From the NCBI RefSeq assembly GCF_001186125.1, contig NW_014039854.1, positions 1-23,257 on the forward strand: DNA of 23,257 nt. The letters are read 5' to 3'. Source of the DNA: Sphaeroforma arctica JP610 (lineage: Eukaryota > Opisthokonta > Ichthyosporea > Ichthyophonida). Positions 9,817-18,037 of this stretch are shown here, one piece after another; the first letter of the stretch is position 1, and the number at the start of each line of letters is the position of its first letter. Both the position numbers and the translations under genes were made by a program. Under the pieces are notes generated by a model. It made no database searches, was not told where the DNA came from, and saw only the letters and a program-made list of their open reading frames with translations.

Positions 9817-10506
9817 TTATAGGAATATACGAGAATAGTGTTTCGGAATACCTTTTCTAATTCTGTTGTCATGTTGGACGCTTGTGACATATTCGTGCGA
9901 AGACAATGCCTCCAAATCATGCACGAGTTGTGGATTTTCTGATACTGCTCTAGCATAGGCACAAAGCAAACCCCCACAACTAAAACTGTCGTGTTGGTTT
10001 ATACCGCCTACTTTTAGGCTGTATGTAACATTTTCTGTGAGGTAACATTTCATCCATCGTACTATATAATTGAATTGTTCGTCATCTCTAACAGGATTTG
10101 GCATACCATCTAAAATAGTAACTGTAGCGTTAGTTGTGTACTATGTAACAATCGCCAAGTTTCAATGTGCGTTGCTATGATTCCATGGGATCAATATAGA
10201 GATCCTTTCGGACACCTGTGGTGGTCCCTTCAGTCGTAAGCTTTCTGCCCTACGATACTTGTATAAGTTCTTCATCCATACTCTGTGTGCATCAGCATCA
10301 CAGAAACGAACAGTCAGATAGGGTAATTGTGATAAATGGTAGGATACCCAGTATATAAGCGAGCCTTTGATCCACTCCCCTGGTTTGCAGCATTGTACTA
10401 CAATGTTCTCTTGCAAGATCCAGCCGCCGACATAAAATGACTTCGACTCTGCCACAGTACCGATCGCTACATTGGTATCTACGTTGATTATCTCCTTTCG
10501 CTTCTT
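9817..10506 (-). pseudogene. Ulp1/C48-family cysteine protease domain of MULE (decayed)
   Basis: This minus-strand reading frame carries the marks of a Ulp1/SENP (MEROPS C48) protease, the fold that cleaves SUMO-like modifiers. An early block CCKPGEWIKGSLIYW matches the family's 'L-x-x-G-E-W-L-N-D-x-x-I' start. ILIPWNHSNAH holds the presumed catalytic His (codon at 10165-10167), ILDGMPNP the Asp (10108-10110) and QHDSFSCGG the oxyanion Gln and Cys (9976-9978). Spacings are 19 residues His-Asp, 44 Asp-Cys and 6 Gln-Cys, close to yeast Ulp1 (17, 49 and 6). The codon after the His, usually Trp, is a stop, and another stop follows before the Asp, so it is dead here. It lies inside a MULE, which commonly carry such genes. 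The 5' limit is only the first upstream stop; an intron could join earlier exons. Confidence 0.75.
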
Positions 10507-10949
10507 TTATACATGTTCACTGTTCCCACTGCTTATTGTAGAAGGCGGCGCTCTCTTTCTCAACAACGTAGAGCGATACAACTTGTTTTTACTAGTCATT
10601 AACACTCTAGACTTGCCAAGCGTCTTGCTTCGTTTGGCTGCTAGGCGTGCGTTGCGGTTTGCAGCCAGTTTTTCCCTCATTGGTGCACCCGATGCATATA
10701 TTTCGACCTGATATGTTTGATGTTCTAATTTCCCTGGCAGTTCACTGTTAATTGTAGGTTGGGGATATGGGAATCAATAAAAACTTTACCGAGTTTCACC
10801 TTACAGAGAAACGACAATCCTTCTCAAAAATGTAAAACACACCTTGATGCGTAGTCATTATCGTTGTGGTTACTAGCTGTTGTTCTCATTTGCCTGGATG
10901 TGTATTCCATGTCTGCAAGGATAGAAGAAGAGCCTGTCTCTGTATCAAT
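10507..10949. other. MULE interior, unassigned
   Basis: Non-coding or strongly decayed sequence between two recognisable minus-strand coding stretches of the MULE. It could include an intron. No motif was recognised. Confidence 0.3.
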
Positions 10950-11454
10950 AATGTACTTATTATGCCAGCTAGCACAAGTTTTGAATATGAACATAATCAT
11001 TACGTTACACTAACTCAATTATCAGAGATATACAGCCTGAAAAATATACTTTCACTGGTTTCTGTGACACATTTCACTGGAGAGGTTTCTGTCTGTATAG
11101 GTGTCGGATTGTTATCAGCATCTGGGACGGACGTAATGATATCTATGACAGGGTGGTGACAGGGCGAATTAAACTATGGAAGTCAGACTTCGTATCAATC
11201 TATTCTTTGAAAGACACATTTCGAAAATGTTCTATATCCATTCGATGTGCCACTGGAATCCTATACATACCGGCAAAACTAGACGAGGTCATTAAGAGGA
11301 AAACTTCCCTCTCCTTTTCATGTTGCTTGATAATTTGATGTAAAAAGGCTCCCTCTTAATGTTGTCCCGAGTCAATCGTTTGTTCCCATTGCGCCATCAG
11401 TTTCGCTATACACGTAGTATTGCGTCTTACATTTACCCTGTGAACAGATTTTCG
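10950..11454 (-). pseudogene. Decayed MULE coding stretch upstream of protease
   Basis: One minus-strand frame stays protein-like for most of this stretch. It includes RRNTTCIAKLMAQWEQTID and then HQIIKQHEKEREVFLLMTSS, AGMYRIPVAHRMDIEHF and DFHSLIRPVTTLS. The same frame is broken by about four stops. It lies upstream of the Ulp1-like domain on the same strand and may be the N-terminal part of the same protein. I do not recognise a family. Frame continuity despite the stops is the only evidence that it was coding. Confidence 0.45.
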
Positions 11455-11470
11455 TTATCATAGAAAAATA

Positions 11471-11612
11471 CAATTCCTTCTCTTATCAGCATCGATTCAA
11501 TACTTAAAGAACCGAATATATATACGTGGCAGATGACGTTGATGAAAGTGGCGCATCAGTCGCTGGCATCTCCCGTAGGGGCGAATCCTTAACGGTGTCA
11601 CTGTTTTGAGTT
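11471..11612 (-). repeat. About 140-bp direct repeat in MULE, unit 1
   Basis: This segment is homologous to 11650-11793, about 180 bp further on. Shared runs include ACGTGGCAGATGACGTTGATGA and TGGCATCTCCCGT. On the minus strand both copies encode a Ser/Thr-rich segment (SPLREMPATDAPLSSTSSAT here). Differences are not concentrated at third positions, so I see no sign of selection on the peptide. Confidence 0.8.
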
Positions 11613-11649
11613 TTTTTCGTTAAAAGTCACGATCATTAACAAATAATGT

Positions 11650-11793
11650 CAATTCCTTCCCTTATCAGCATCAATTCAATATTTTTTAAGAAACCGAATA
11701 GACATACGTGGCAGATGACGTTGATGAAGGTGGCGCATCAGTCGTTGGCATCTCCCGTGTGGGCGAATTCTTAACGGTGCCTTTGTTTTGGTC
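11650..11793 (-). repeat. About 140-bp direct repeat in MULE, unit 2
   Basis: Second copy of the segment at 11471-11612. On the minus strand one frame continues from an upstream Q/K/T-rich stretch (HRQKQTPTKTRSADQNKGTV) into SPTREMPTTDAPPSSTSSAT. This looks like a disordered linker of a MULE protein. An alternative overlapping frame of 75 codons (11676-11903) is very Arg-rich and is probably a shadow. Confidence 0.75.
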
Positions 11794-12156
11794 CGCTGAG
11801 CGCGTCTTCGTTGGCGTTTGTTTTTGTCTATGCGTTTGAGCAAGTGATTCACGACATCAATTGCAGAATATATCATAAGCAACAAACTCAATATTTCAAT
11901 CACTGATAATGTTCCTTACCTTGAATTTCGTGATATTCTATTAGCTTTCGTATACTTCGAAGGTTCTTTAGTTGATACGAGTTGTCGCTGTAAGAGAGTA
12001 AAAGAAAATTTAAGCAAGAAAGTCACAAATGATTAAACAAAAGAGACTTGCCATAGAGACTGACGAGTACGCGTAGAATCGAATACATCAATAAACCACA
12101 TACTCGCCATCGCAGGTGTTGGTGTTATGGCCAGCTTCTCCACACTTCGAGCACGT

Positions 12157-12209
12157 TATAGTCTTCTTAAGTACATGATTCCTGATACAATCATAGTGGA
12201 AAACGTGTG
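12157..12209. repeat. 53-bp tandem duplication at MULE exon b boundary, unit 1
   Basis: Directly repeated at 12210-12262 with several differences. The unit spans the inferred acceptor site of exon b (12182-12184 on the minus strand). In this unit the acceptor reads TGTATCAG/G. In the second unit the matching place reads TGTATTACG and lacks AG, so only this copy can act as an acceptor. Without the duplication the intron would be 93 nt. Confidence 0.85.
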
Positions 12210-12262
12210 TATAGTCTTCTTAAGTACATGATCCGTAATACAATCAAAATGGAAAAGGTGTT
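12210..12262. repeat. 53-bp tandem duplication in MULE intron, unit 2
   Basis: Second copy of the 53-bp unit. It lies wholly inside the inferred intron. On the minus strand both copies can be read as an H-x-F-H-x-x-C-I peptide in different frames, which I consider fortuitous. Confidence 0.85.
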
Positions 12263-12583
12263 TTACATCTTGGTTTTTGAAAGAGTACTTTTTTTCTAAT
12301 TAACACGCATCAAACATAATTACTTACCTACGTGATGACTTTTCGTACCGTTTCTTCAGGCGACCCGCTGGTCTCGGAGTAGGACAGGGAAGCAGTGAAT
12401 GATGCTCCATATTTTCAAAGTCAAAGGACATCGATTGTCCCGTGAAATTAGTTTGCAAGATGTAAGTTTCCACCCAAAACAATCGCGAATACCAACATTT
12501 GTTGTACAGGTTATAATCACTCGCTATATTATTCACGTTAGATACTTTAGCAATGTGCACAACTAAAACGTACCCGTAAATCT

Positions 12584-12639
12584 GTATGTACATTTAGAGA
12601 CTTTTCCATGTAGGCCATGTACATTTAGAGTATTTCCTT
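12584..12639 (-). repeat. Right terminal inverted repeat of MULE
   Basis: Contains ATGTACATTTAG at 12586-12597 and 12617-12628, 31 bp apart, with ACTTTTCCA in between. This mirrors the left end. The outer 11 bp (12629-12639) run to the right copy of the 9-bp target-site duplication. Confidence 0.8.
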
Positions 12640-12648
12640 TATAAATTT
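12640..12648. repeat. Target-site duplication, right copy
   Basis: TATAAATTT, identical to 9468-9476, directly abuts the right end of the MULE. It fits the 8-11 bp duplication made by Mutator-like transposases. Confidence 0.85.
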
Positions 12649-13100
12649 CATCCAAATTGAAATAGATAATATTATCTCTAGAAAACTCTGTAATATCTTT
12701 ACAATTTTATATTTTGAAGGAACTATCTCTCGATAACTTTGGAAATTCTGTGGTTTTTAGTAGTTTAAATAATGACGGTTAATATACCTTATCACTTATG
12801 TGTAAACGCATGATGTCTGGCTCACCAATATATTGACTAATCAGATTTATTTCAACCTCTTTGTAGTCACCACATGGTCTGATCACATCTCTTTATGAGC
12901 GCTGTATCTACTAGAGGCATGCGACGCTCAGGTTGCTGATCATGAATGCCGACTCTCATTTTGTGCAGGCTCACCAAAGCCACAGGTTCGGTTGACTCCA
13001 ACTTGGATATGAACCTACTGGCTAGAAAGTAATTACCATGACAAATACTTTTATCTATTTCTAGATGCATTGCTGATGCTTGGAATGGTGCTTCGCTAGG
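12649..13100 (-). other. Possible gag-side continuation of Ty3 fossil
   Basis: This region lies on the far side of the MULE from the gag-like part of the minus-strand Ty3 fossil. It has some protein-like minus-strand frames, including one at 12867-13070 with ESTEPVALVSLHKMRVGIHD. No family motif is recognised. If the MULE inserted into the Ty3 element, this should be the displaced part of that element. Confidence 0.3.
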
Positions 13101-13101
13101 T

Positions 13102-13160
13102 GTTTGTAGACTCGAACTACTACCGGGGGTGGGACCCCCGCCGGGCCACTATACACCCCT
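13102..13160 (-). other. GC-rich hairpin with tRNA-like promoter boxes
   Basis: CGGGGGTGGGACCCCCG at 13124-13140 is a perfect 7-bp stem with a GGG loop in an AT-rich setting. On the minus strand GTTCGAGTC (13109-13117) matches a Pol III B-box core. A weak A-box-like TAGTGGCCCGG lies about 25 bp upstream. It could be the head of a tRNA-derived SINE, but no clover-leaf can be drawn and no second copy is seen here. Confidence 0.3.
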
Positions 13161-13470
13161 GCTCTAATTGCTGTTGACACCTTAAATTGTCTGTATGTAT
13201 GTAAGTGTTGCAAGTTATTAGCAAAGACTTTTGTTACATTTGTTCAGAATAAACGCTTCACCCACCTTGTCTTTGCTGGTAATTTTTGTAAAATACAATT
13301 TATTTTACTTACATTTGTTGTCGTGTCTTCTGGCTTGACTTTGAAGTGTTTACTGTTCTCTATTGATCAGCAGTTCGTTGTTCCTTTATGTGAGAGTGCA
13401 CGTGCTTGTTCATGCCTTGTCTTCTTTCGTCACATGTGGTTTTGGCTTGAATTATTTCTTTGTATGTGTT
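13161..13470. other. T-rich unassigned region
   Basis: T-rich on the plus strand. The complementary strand has some A-rich, Lys/Gln/Thr-rich reading stretches that might be ancient gag sequence. There is nothing decisive. Confidence 0.25.
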
Positions 13471-13665
13471 TTATCTAGCCTTAATCCCTTGAGTTTTTAG
13501 TCTTGATTTGACACGTGTGATGTCATATTTTTTTATCTTCTCATTGTAATCACGTGTGATATGATGACACATGTGATGTTCGGCCCTGTACCGAACTATG
13601 GTTTCACTAATTGTGGTGATGTCACCTGTGATGTTCGATCCTGTACCGAACTGTGAGTTGTCCAC
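13471..13665 (-). pseudogene. Possible decayed gag-like coding stretch
   Basis: A 64-codon minus-strand frame (HHMCHHITRDYNEKIKKYDI within it) is polar and basic. The same frame stays protein-like beyond its end. It lies on the gag side of the minus-strand Ty3 fossil. No motif confirms this, and part of the frame is made of a 55-bp local repeat. Weak call. Confidence 0.25.
13563..13656. repeat. 55-bp tandem repeat, about 1.7 units
   Basis: GATG-x-CAC-x-TGTGATGTTCG-xx-CCTGTACCGAACT occurs at 13563-13601 and again at 13618-13656, a period of 55 bp. A weaker related stretch (ACACGTGTGATGTCAT) precedes it at about 13510. Differences between the two copies are few. Confidence 0.75.
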
Positions 13666-13669
13666 TTAT

Positions 13670-14482
13670 CCTGTAAAACTTGTGCTTGTACGTCCAGTAC
13701 CTGTAACACCTGTCTCACCAATCATCACTGTGTAGTCACCTCATTCAACTATGTTTTGCAGTCTGTGTTATGGTATACATGCTTGCATGTATTCGCGTCA
13801 ACTATTACTCTTTTGTTTAAGTGTTACATATCCTGAAGCTCTTTCTTGGTTTATTATAGTGTTTGATGTTCAATTTGGTATCATTCGATGGCCATGTCTA
13901 GCTTCTGGTTGATGTTTGTGTGTACTTTTCTTGGTTTCTAAATGTTCCCTTCTGACTTTGTGCGTCACGATGTTGTGGGCGTTCTATTTATATTTGATGG
14001 TCTAGTGTTTATCGTGTTCATCAGTTAACCGTTTTATAGATGTTTGTTCGTGATGTGGTACCTCATGTGTGCAATCTGATTGATTTAGAGGTTATTCTGC
14101 GGGAATTGATTATCCCTGTGAGAACGACTTTTAGACTCCAATATGATTTATCATTCTTTTATGTTTGCCTTGCCTTGTGCTAATCACTTGCTATTCCCTG
14201 CAGTATTTTAAAATGCCACATTCCTAGTTTAATTGACCTTGGACTATTCTAAACTAGATGTGAGACTGATCTAATATTTGTCCGTACTTTCTGTGTACTG
14301 ATTCAGTCCATTAACTGTGCGTTTAAGTTACTGTCTATTTATCTCTGTTTATTGTACCCCACGATTAGTGTTCTGACGCGTGTCTTCCATGCCTCATTAC
14401 TAATTTTAGATGACACGTGCCGTTTATGAATGTGAAAACTAGTTTTCTGATCTGTAAACTTATTGTCTATCTTTCTGTTCCT
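13670..14482. other. T-rich unassigned region
   Basis: About 800 bp with no recognised gene on either strand. Frames are short in all six readings. Confidence 0.4.
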
Positions 14483-14833
14483 CTTGTAACTGTGTCTATA
14501 TTCCCTATATTTTAATGTATATTTATTGTCGTTTTATGACAGGCTTGCGACCTAAAATCCCTTGGTCCTCCTGCTATGTGCAGGATTTTCGATTTAGTCT
14601 TGAGTGTTGTGCACTTTCTTGTCTGACTCTTAATACATATATAGCAAGACTTTAAATTGGAGTCTGTTTGTGTCTCTATATGTGTGATCTTTTTGTTGAT
14701 GATGTTCTAATGCTCATTCAATTGACAAAGCTTCTTTTCTGTATGTGTGCCTGTATTTAGTAGAAAGCTTATTTCTTACGCGTGTGCTTGCATTTAGGAG
14801 AGTTATCTCATAAATTTAGAAAAACTGTATATT
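14483..14833. repeat. Large tandem duplication, unit 1 (351 bp)
   Basis: Repeated directly at 14834-15153. The copies are highly similar along their length, except that this unit has about 31 extra bases near 14600-14650. Each unit contains CCTGCTATGTGCAGG, which can form a small hairpin. No coding frame is conserved. Confidence 0.95.
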
Positions 14834-15153
14834 CTTGTAACTGTGTCTATATTCCTTATATGTTAATGTATATTTATTGTCGTTTTATGACAGGCTTGAG
14901 ACCTAAGATCCCTTGGTCCTCCTGCTATGTGCAGGATTTTCGATTTAGTCTCTGACCCTTATTTTAAGACTTTTAATTGGAGTCTGTTTGTGTCTCTATA
15001 TGTGTGATCTTTTTGTTGATGATGTTCTAATGCTCATTCAATTGACAAAGCTTCTTTTCTGTATGTGTGCCTGTTTTTAGTTGAAAGCTTATTTCTTACG
15101 TATGTGCTTGCATTTAGGAGAGTTATCTCATAAATTTAGAAAAACTGTATATT
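14834..15153. repeat. Large tandem duplication, unit 2 (320 bp)
   Basis: Second, abutting copy of the segment at 14483-14833. Both units end in AAATTTAGAAAAACTGTATATT. A long identical run of more than 80 bp lies in the second half of both, which suggests a fairly recent duplication or local gene conversion. Confidence 0.95.
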
Positions 15154-15875
15154 CTTTCCCTTGATGTATGAAAGTAAATCTGTACTCCCTTGTTTCCCTT
15201 TTTTAAGCTGACCTAATTGATAGCAAGCACCCCTCAATGTCACTATGTTGTTTGTTCTAATGTTCTCATACATAATTTGTGTTGGATGGATAATCTTCTC
15301 GTTTTTATAGCTTAATGTATATAACTATTCTCATATATACTTTATACTCTTATAATATTTTGCGTTGCTTGCTTTAGAACTGATCATTCCCTATGTCTTT
15401 GTCATGCGATTTGCTTCCCGACATGAGCTCAGTACACCTTGTGTTGAATGGGATGATTCCTTGAATCCTAGTGTTGATTGACACTTTCTCAAATTTTTGA
15501 TTTTTAATATAAATCGGACATATAGGAAAGAAATTCTACCCACTGTTAGAACACACCCTTAGTGACTTACTCTCACTCTGGGAAGATTACCTTTAATTCC
15601 TTGTTCGAGTTTTTGTTGTTCCGGTAGGAGCTTCTTCTATCTCATCCGATTCTTCTGCAGTGTGGTTGTTAGCTGAATCCTGCGCCCAGTCTTCTGATAA
15701 TATCTTGTGATTAGTCTTGTATCTTAGCATTGCTCATTTGCTTAACCTTCTAAGTAAAATAAAGTTCTCCGCCACTTGCTACTTGATTGTTAAATTGGTT
15801 GGTTGACTTTGGTTAGTCCATTCACGGTGGTAGTAGATTAAGCTTATTGACCTATGTATAAGGACATGGTTAAAA
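15154..15875. other. Unassigned AT-rich region
   Basis: No gene, RNA or repeat was recognised on either strand. AATAAAG-like runs occur at about 15759, but no gene end can be tied to them. Confidence 0.35.
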
Positions 15876-15970
15876 ATGTAAAGTGTAGAGAGTAGCAGGA
15901 AAGATACGACCAAAGGAGACAATAAACCTCTTCCCAGGTACGACTAACTCAGCTAGGAAAAGTCCTTAGT
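15876..15970 (+). repeat. 95-bp direct repeat block, right copy
   Basis: About 85% identical to 3922-4016, same orientation, no gaps. Here it precedes a roughly 240-bp unrelated spacer and then the R1-core-R2 repeat arrangement. Confidence 0.7.
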
Positions 15971-16207
15971 TTGAGAGAATCGAACTAAGTCCTTATTTGT
16001 GTTTTCTAATTCACTAGCCTCAGTTATATACTTGAGTGTTTTTCTCACACGCGGTGTCCGGGTTCAACTTGCCGGGTCTACCGCTAGTAATCCTGAGGAC
16101 TCTAACATTAGGTATATTTAGATTCGGACCCAAGACTCAGTATTTGACGATCCTGTCGTTTTGGAATTTGTATTGACTTTTGATAGTCTTGTCCCTATAT
16201 GCTACAC

Positions 16208-16380
16208 GCACACTGAAATCCTCGAACAGTAATTATTCGCTGGTAATATCGGATAACGTCCGCGTATTCTCTTTGAACAGGTTTTACTATAGCCCTCAGC
16301 TACACAGAATATGCTTTTCATTGCTACTTCCCAAGACAAAGTACTGTCGCTTTTGGCATATTTATGTCATTTAAAACGTA
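16208..16380 (+). repeat. Direct repeat R1 flanking core copy B
   Basis: Homologous to R2 at 16862-17044 at roughly 75-80% identity with one short gap. Shared runs include CACACTGAAATCC, AACGTCCGCGTA and TGTCGCTTTTGGC. R1 and R2 lie either side of core copy B, with a period of about 654 bp. The arrangement could be a small element with long terminal direct repeats, or a partial tandem array. Weak similarity seems to continue upstream of R1, which favours the array. Confidence 0.75.
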
Positions 16381-16390
16381 CGCGTTAGGA

Positions 16391-16861
16391 CCCTCCTCGG
16401 CCCTTCTACTGTAGAAAACACACCAGATACAGACAAAAGTAAAATAGAAACCAATTTGGGGACCGCTACTATGACGAAGAAACTTAAGGATGCAACGAAG
16501 ATCGTCATTGGTATCGATACCGTAGCCACGAACCCTGAGTTGGTAGCAGTAGTTGATAGCTACACGCCTCTGTATATGCAACTACTTTATACAATCAGTG
16601 CCGAGTTTAACCAAACCATTGCTTTTCGACCATTTTACAGTAGTAGGTATCGGTGCAATGATGAACTATAAATATTATGCATACTAGTACTTTGCAGTAC
16701 TGTTGCTACTATTTCCTGTATATCTGTTGTTTGAGGGATGTCTATAATACAAATGGCTCATCAAATCGCGTCATGTCTACTCATCGAAGTGTATATTGCG
16801 ACCACTGTCGCCTCTAATTTTCTGTGCACTAAAGTTGTCAAAGCCCTTAAAACTACTACCG
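16391..16861 (+). repeat. Dispersed repeat, core copy B
   Basis: Homologous to core copy A at 3451-3922. The homology ends on the right exactly where R2 begins and on the left near where R1 ends. Frames of 60-85 codons are open on both strands, but the substitution pattern against copy A gives no support for coding. Confidence 0.75.
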
Positions 16862-17044
16862 GCACACTGAAATCCACGAACGGTAATTATTTTCTTGTAA
16901 TATTTAGAGAACGTCCGCGTACTTCTTGAACATGTTTTATTATAGTCCTCAGCTACACAAAATATACTATTCATTACTACATCCAACACAAAATATAACT
17001 ATTGGCAATGTCGCTTTTGGCTTATTTTTGTCATTTGAAACGTA
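16862..17044 (+). repeat. Direct repeat R2 flanking core copy B
   Basis: Second copy of R1. It abuts the core directly. Copy A of the core at 3451-3922 lacks this neighbour and is followed by the 95-bp block instead. Confidence 0.75.
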
Positions 17045-18037
17045 CAGACTGAGAAAAACAAATCTGAGTCGTTCCAAACTCGACATTTTGGCAACAATTA
17101 AGTCATAGAACCTACTGGTGTAGGTAGCAACTTGTCGCTTACGTTGATTGTCTCGAGCTCTGCTACGCCCATTGTATAGATTAACAAGTTACGTCGCATT
17201 TTCTCCAACCGAGGCCATTGAAGTGGTAGACTTTTACATATATTTAAAGTAGTTCTAACGTATATTTACAGCGCGCTTCGTAGTGTATATCATATAGTAC
17301 TCGACTATGAGATAAATGACACCACCAAGCTTAATTGAAAATACATTGTTTATTGTCACAGGTCAAAATACAAGTTTTCAACTTTGGTATATGGAGTACC
17401 GAATATCCCATTATTTATACTGCAGCCGACATTTTCAGCTCATGGCAGCATTACAAATCACCCCTTGTACCCGAGATGCCAACTAGTACTTCATGGCATC
17501 CAATTTAGGTATAGCAATGTTTAAGTACTAGCAAGTTTAATTAGGCGCCCTTTCCTTCTCAATAGCATAGTCAAAGGCACAGACACAATACGTATATAAT
17601 AGTAGATCGCTACACTTTAAGGATACACGCTGTAAGTTTACGATTGAATTACTTAAACCATCTTCAAGTTTTAGCCTATCTGTCTTAACAGTTATTATAA
17701 AACCTCAACTCTCAAGAAGTATCTTAAGAACCCCCTGGGGCTGGTAGCCTTTCCCCCAGCAGAGTATATTTATGTGATATATGTGTGCATTATAGTCATA
17801 GTCATAGTGTACCTCGTCTCAATTGATTTAGGTTTTATGGGTTGGTTGTTACAGTATACCGCGTGTCAGTCCTGACCGCAGTCGTGTAGGAGTGTAATCC
17901 TCGCACGAATCAAACACTGACTGCAGTATCTCCTTGGGAATATTCCACGCGCTTTATTTTTGCTGGGCAAGCGCCCGGAGTCTAATTACCTGCAAGTAAT
18001 AGAAACCGGCGTGCCAGGCCCACAAAGCTTTATAATA
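17045..18037. other. Unassigned region upstream of repeat, downstream of predicted gene
   Basis: No gene was recognised. A GC-richer stretch at about 17870-17990 contains an imperfect hairpin, TCGTGTAGGA ... TCCTCGCACGA (about 17881-17909), and a repeated CTGCAGT/CCGCAGT motif. The region includes the presumed 3' flank of the predicted minus-strand gene that ends at 18038. Confidence 0.35.

Larger units (their letters stand above)
12088..12593 (-). pseudogene. MuDR-type transposase C-terminus with CCHC zinc knuckle
   Basis: On the minus strand, exon a (12593 to 12328) encodes SLLPCPTPRPAGRLKKRYEK. This is the Pro-rich then GRPKKR-like basic segment found near the end of Mutator transposases. 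It ends at a strong donor, AG/GTAAGT. Exon b starts at 12181 after TGTATCAG and continues in frame into TCSKCGEAGHNTNTC (12112-12156), a CX2CX4HX4C zinc knuckle. It stops at 12088-12090. The implied intron is 146 nt (12182-12327). In MuDR transposases the knuckle is C-terminal and probably binds nucleic acid. The DDE domain that should precede exon a is missing, because the right terminal repeat overlaps the start of the frame. The first Met is therefore arbitrary. Confidence 0.7.
9477..12639 (-). mobile_element. MULE-type DNA transposon, deletion derivative with Ulp1-like protease
   Basis: The element is 3163 bp long and flanked by a perfect 9-bp target-site duplication. Its ends are inverted repeats about 55 bp long. 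Each end has two copies of a TGGAAAAGTC-x-CTAAATGTACAT-like unit at the same 31-bp spacing. On the minus strand, starting near the right end, it carries the C-terminal part of a MuDR-family transposase spliced to a CCHC zinc knuckle. This is followed by decayed coding sequence and a Ulp1/C48-type protease. The catalytic DDE part of the transposase is absent, because the transposase C-terminus starts almost at the right terminal repeat. It is therefore non-autonomous. Ulp1-like genes carried by MULEs are known in plants and other eukaryotes. It sits in the gag side of the minus-strand Ty3 fossil and is younger than it. Confidence 0.8.

Noticed and set aside
12170-12275. RING-like H-x-F-H-x-x-C-I motif seen twice next to the zinc knuckle
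   Set aside because: The two copies lie in different frames because of the 53-bp duplication, and they mostly fall in the inferred intron. Splicing past them gives the standard MuDR tail.
9477-12639. Polinton or other virus-like element because of the Ulp1-type protease
   Set aside because: The element is only about 3.2 kb, has MULE-type ends, a 9-bp duplication and a MuDR knuckle, and shows no capsid or polymerase sequence.
16015-16110. tRNA gene suggested by GGGTTCAACTTG
   Set aside because: The B box is imperfect, no A box or acceptor stem pairs, and no clover-leaf could be drawn.
16208-17044. Small LTR element with R1 and R2 as LTRs
   Set aside because: There are no TG/CA ends, primer site or target duplication, and weak similarity seems to extend upstream of R1.
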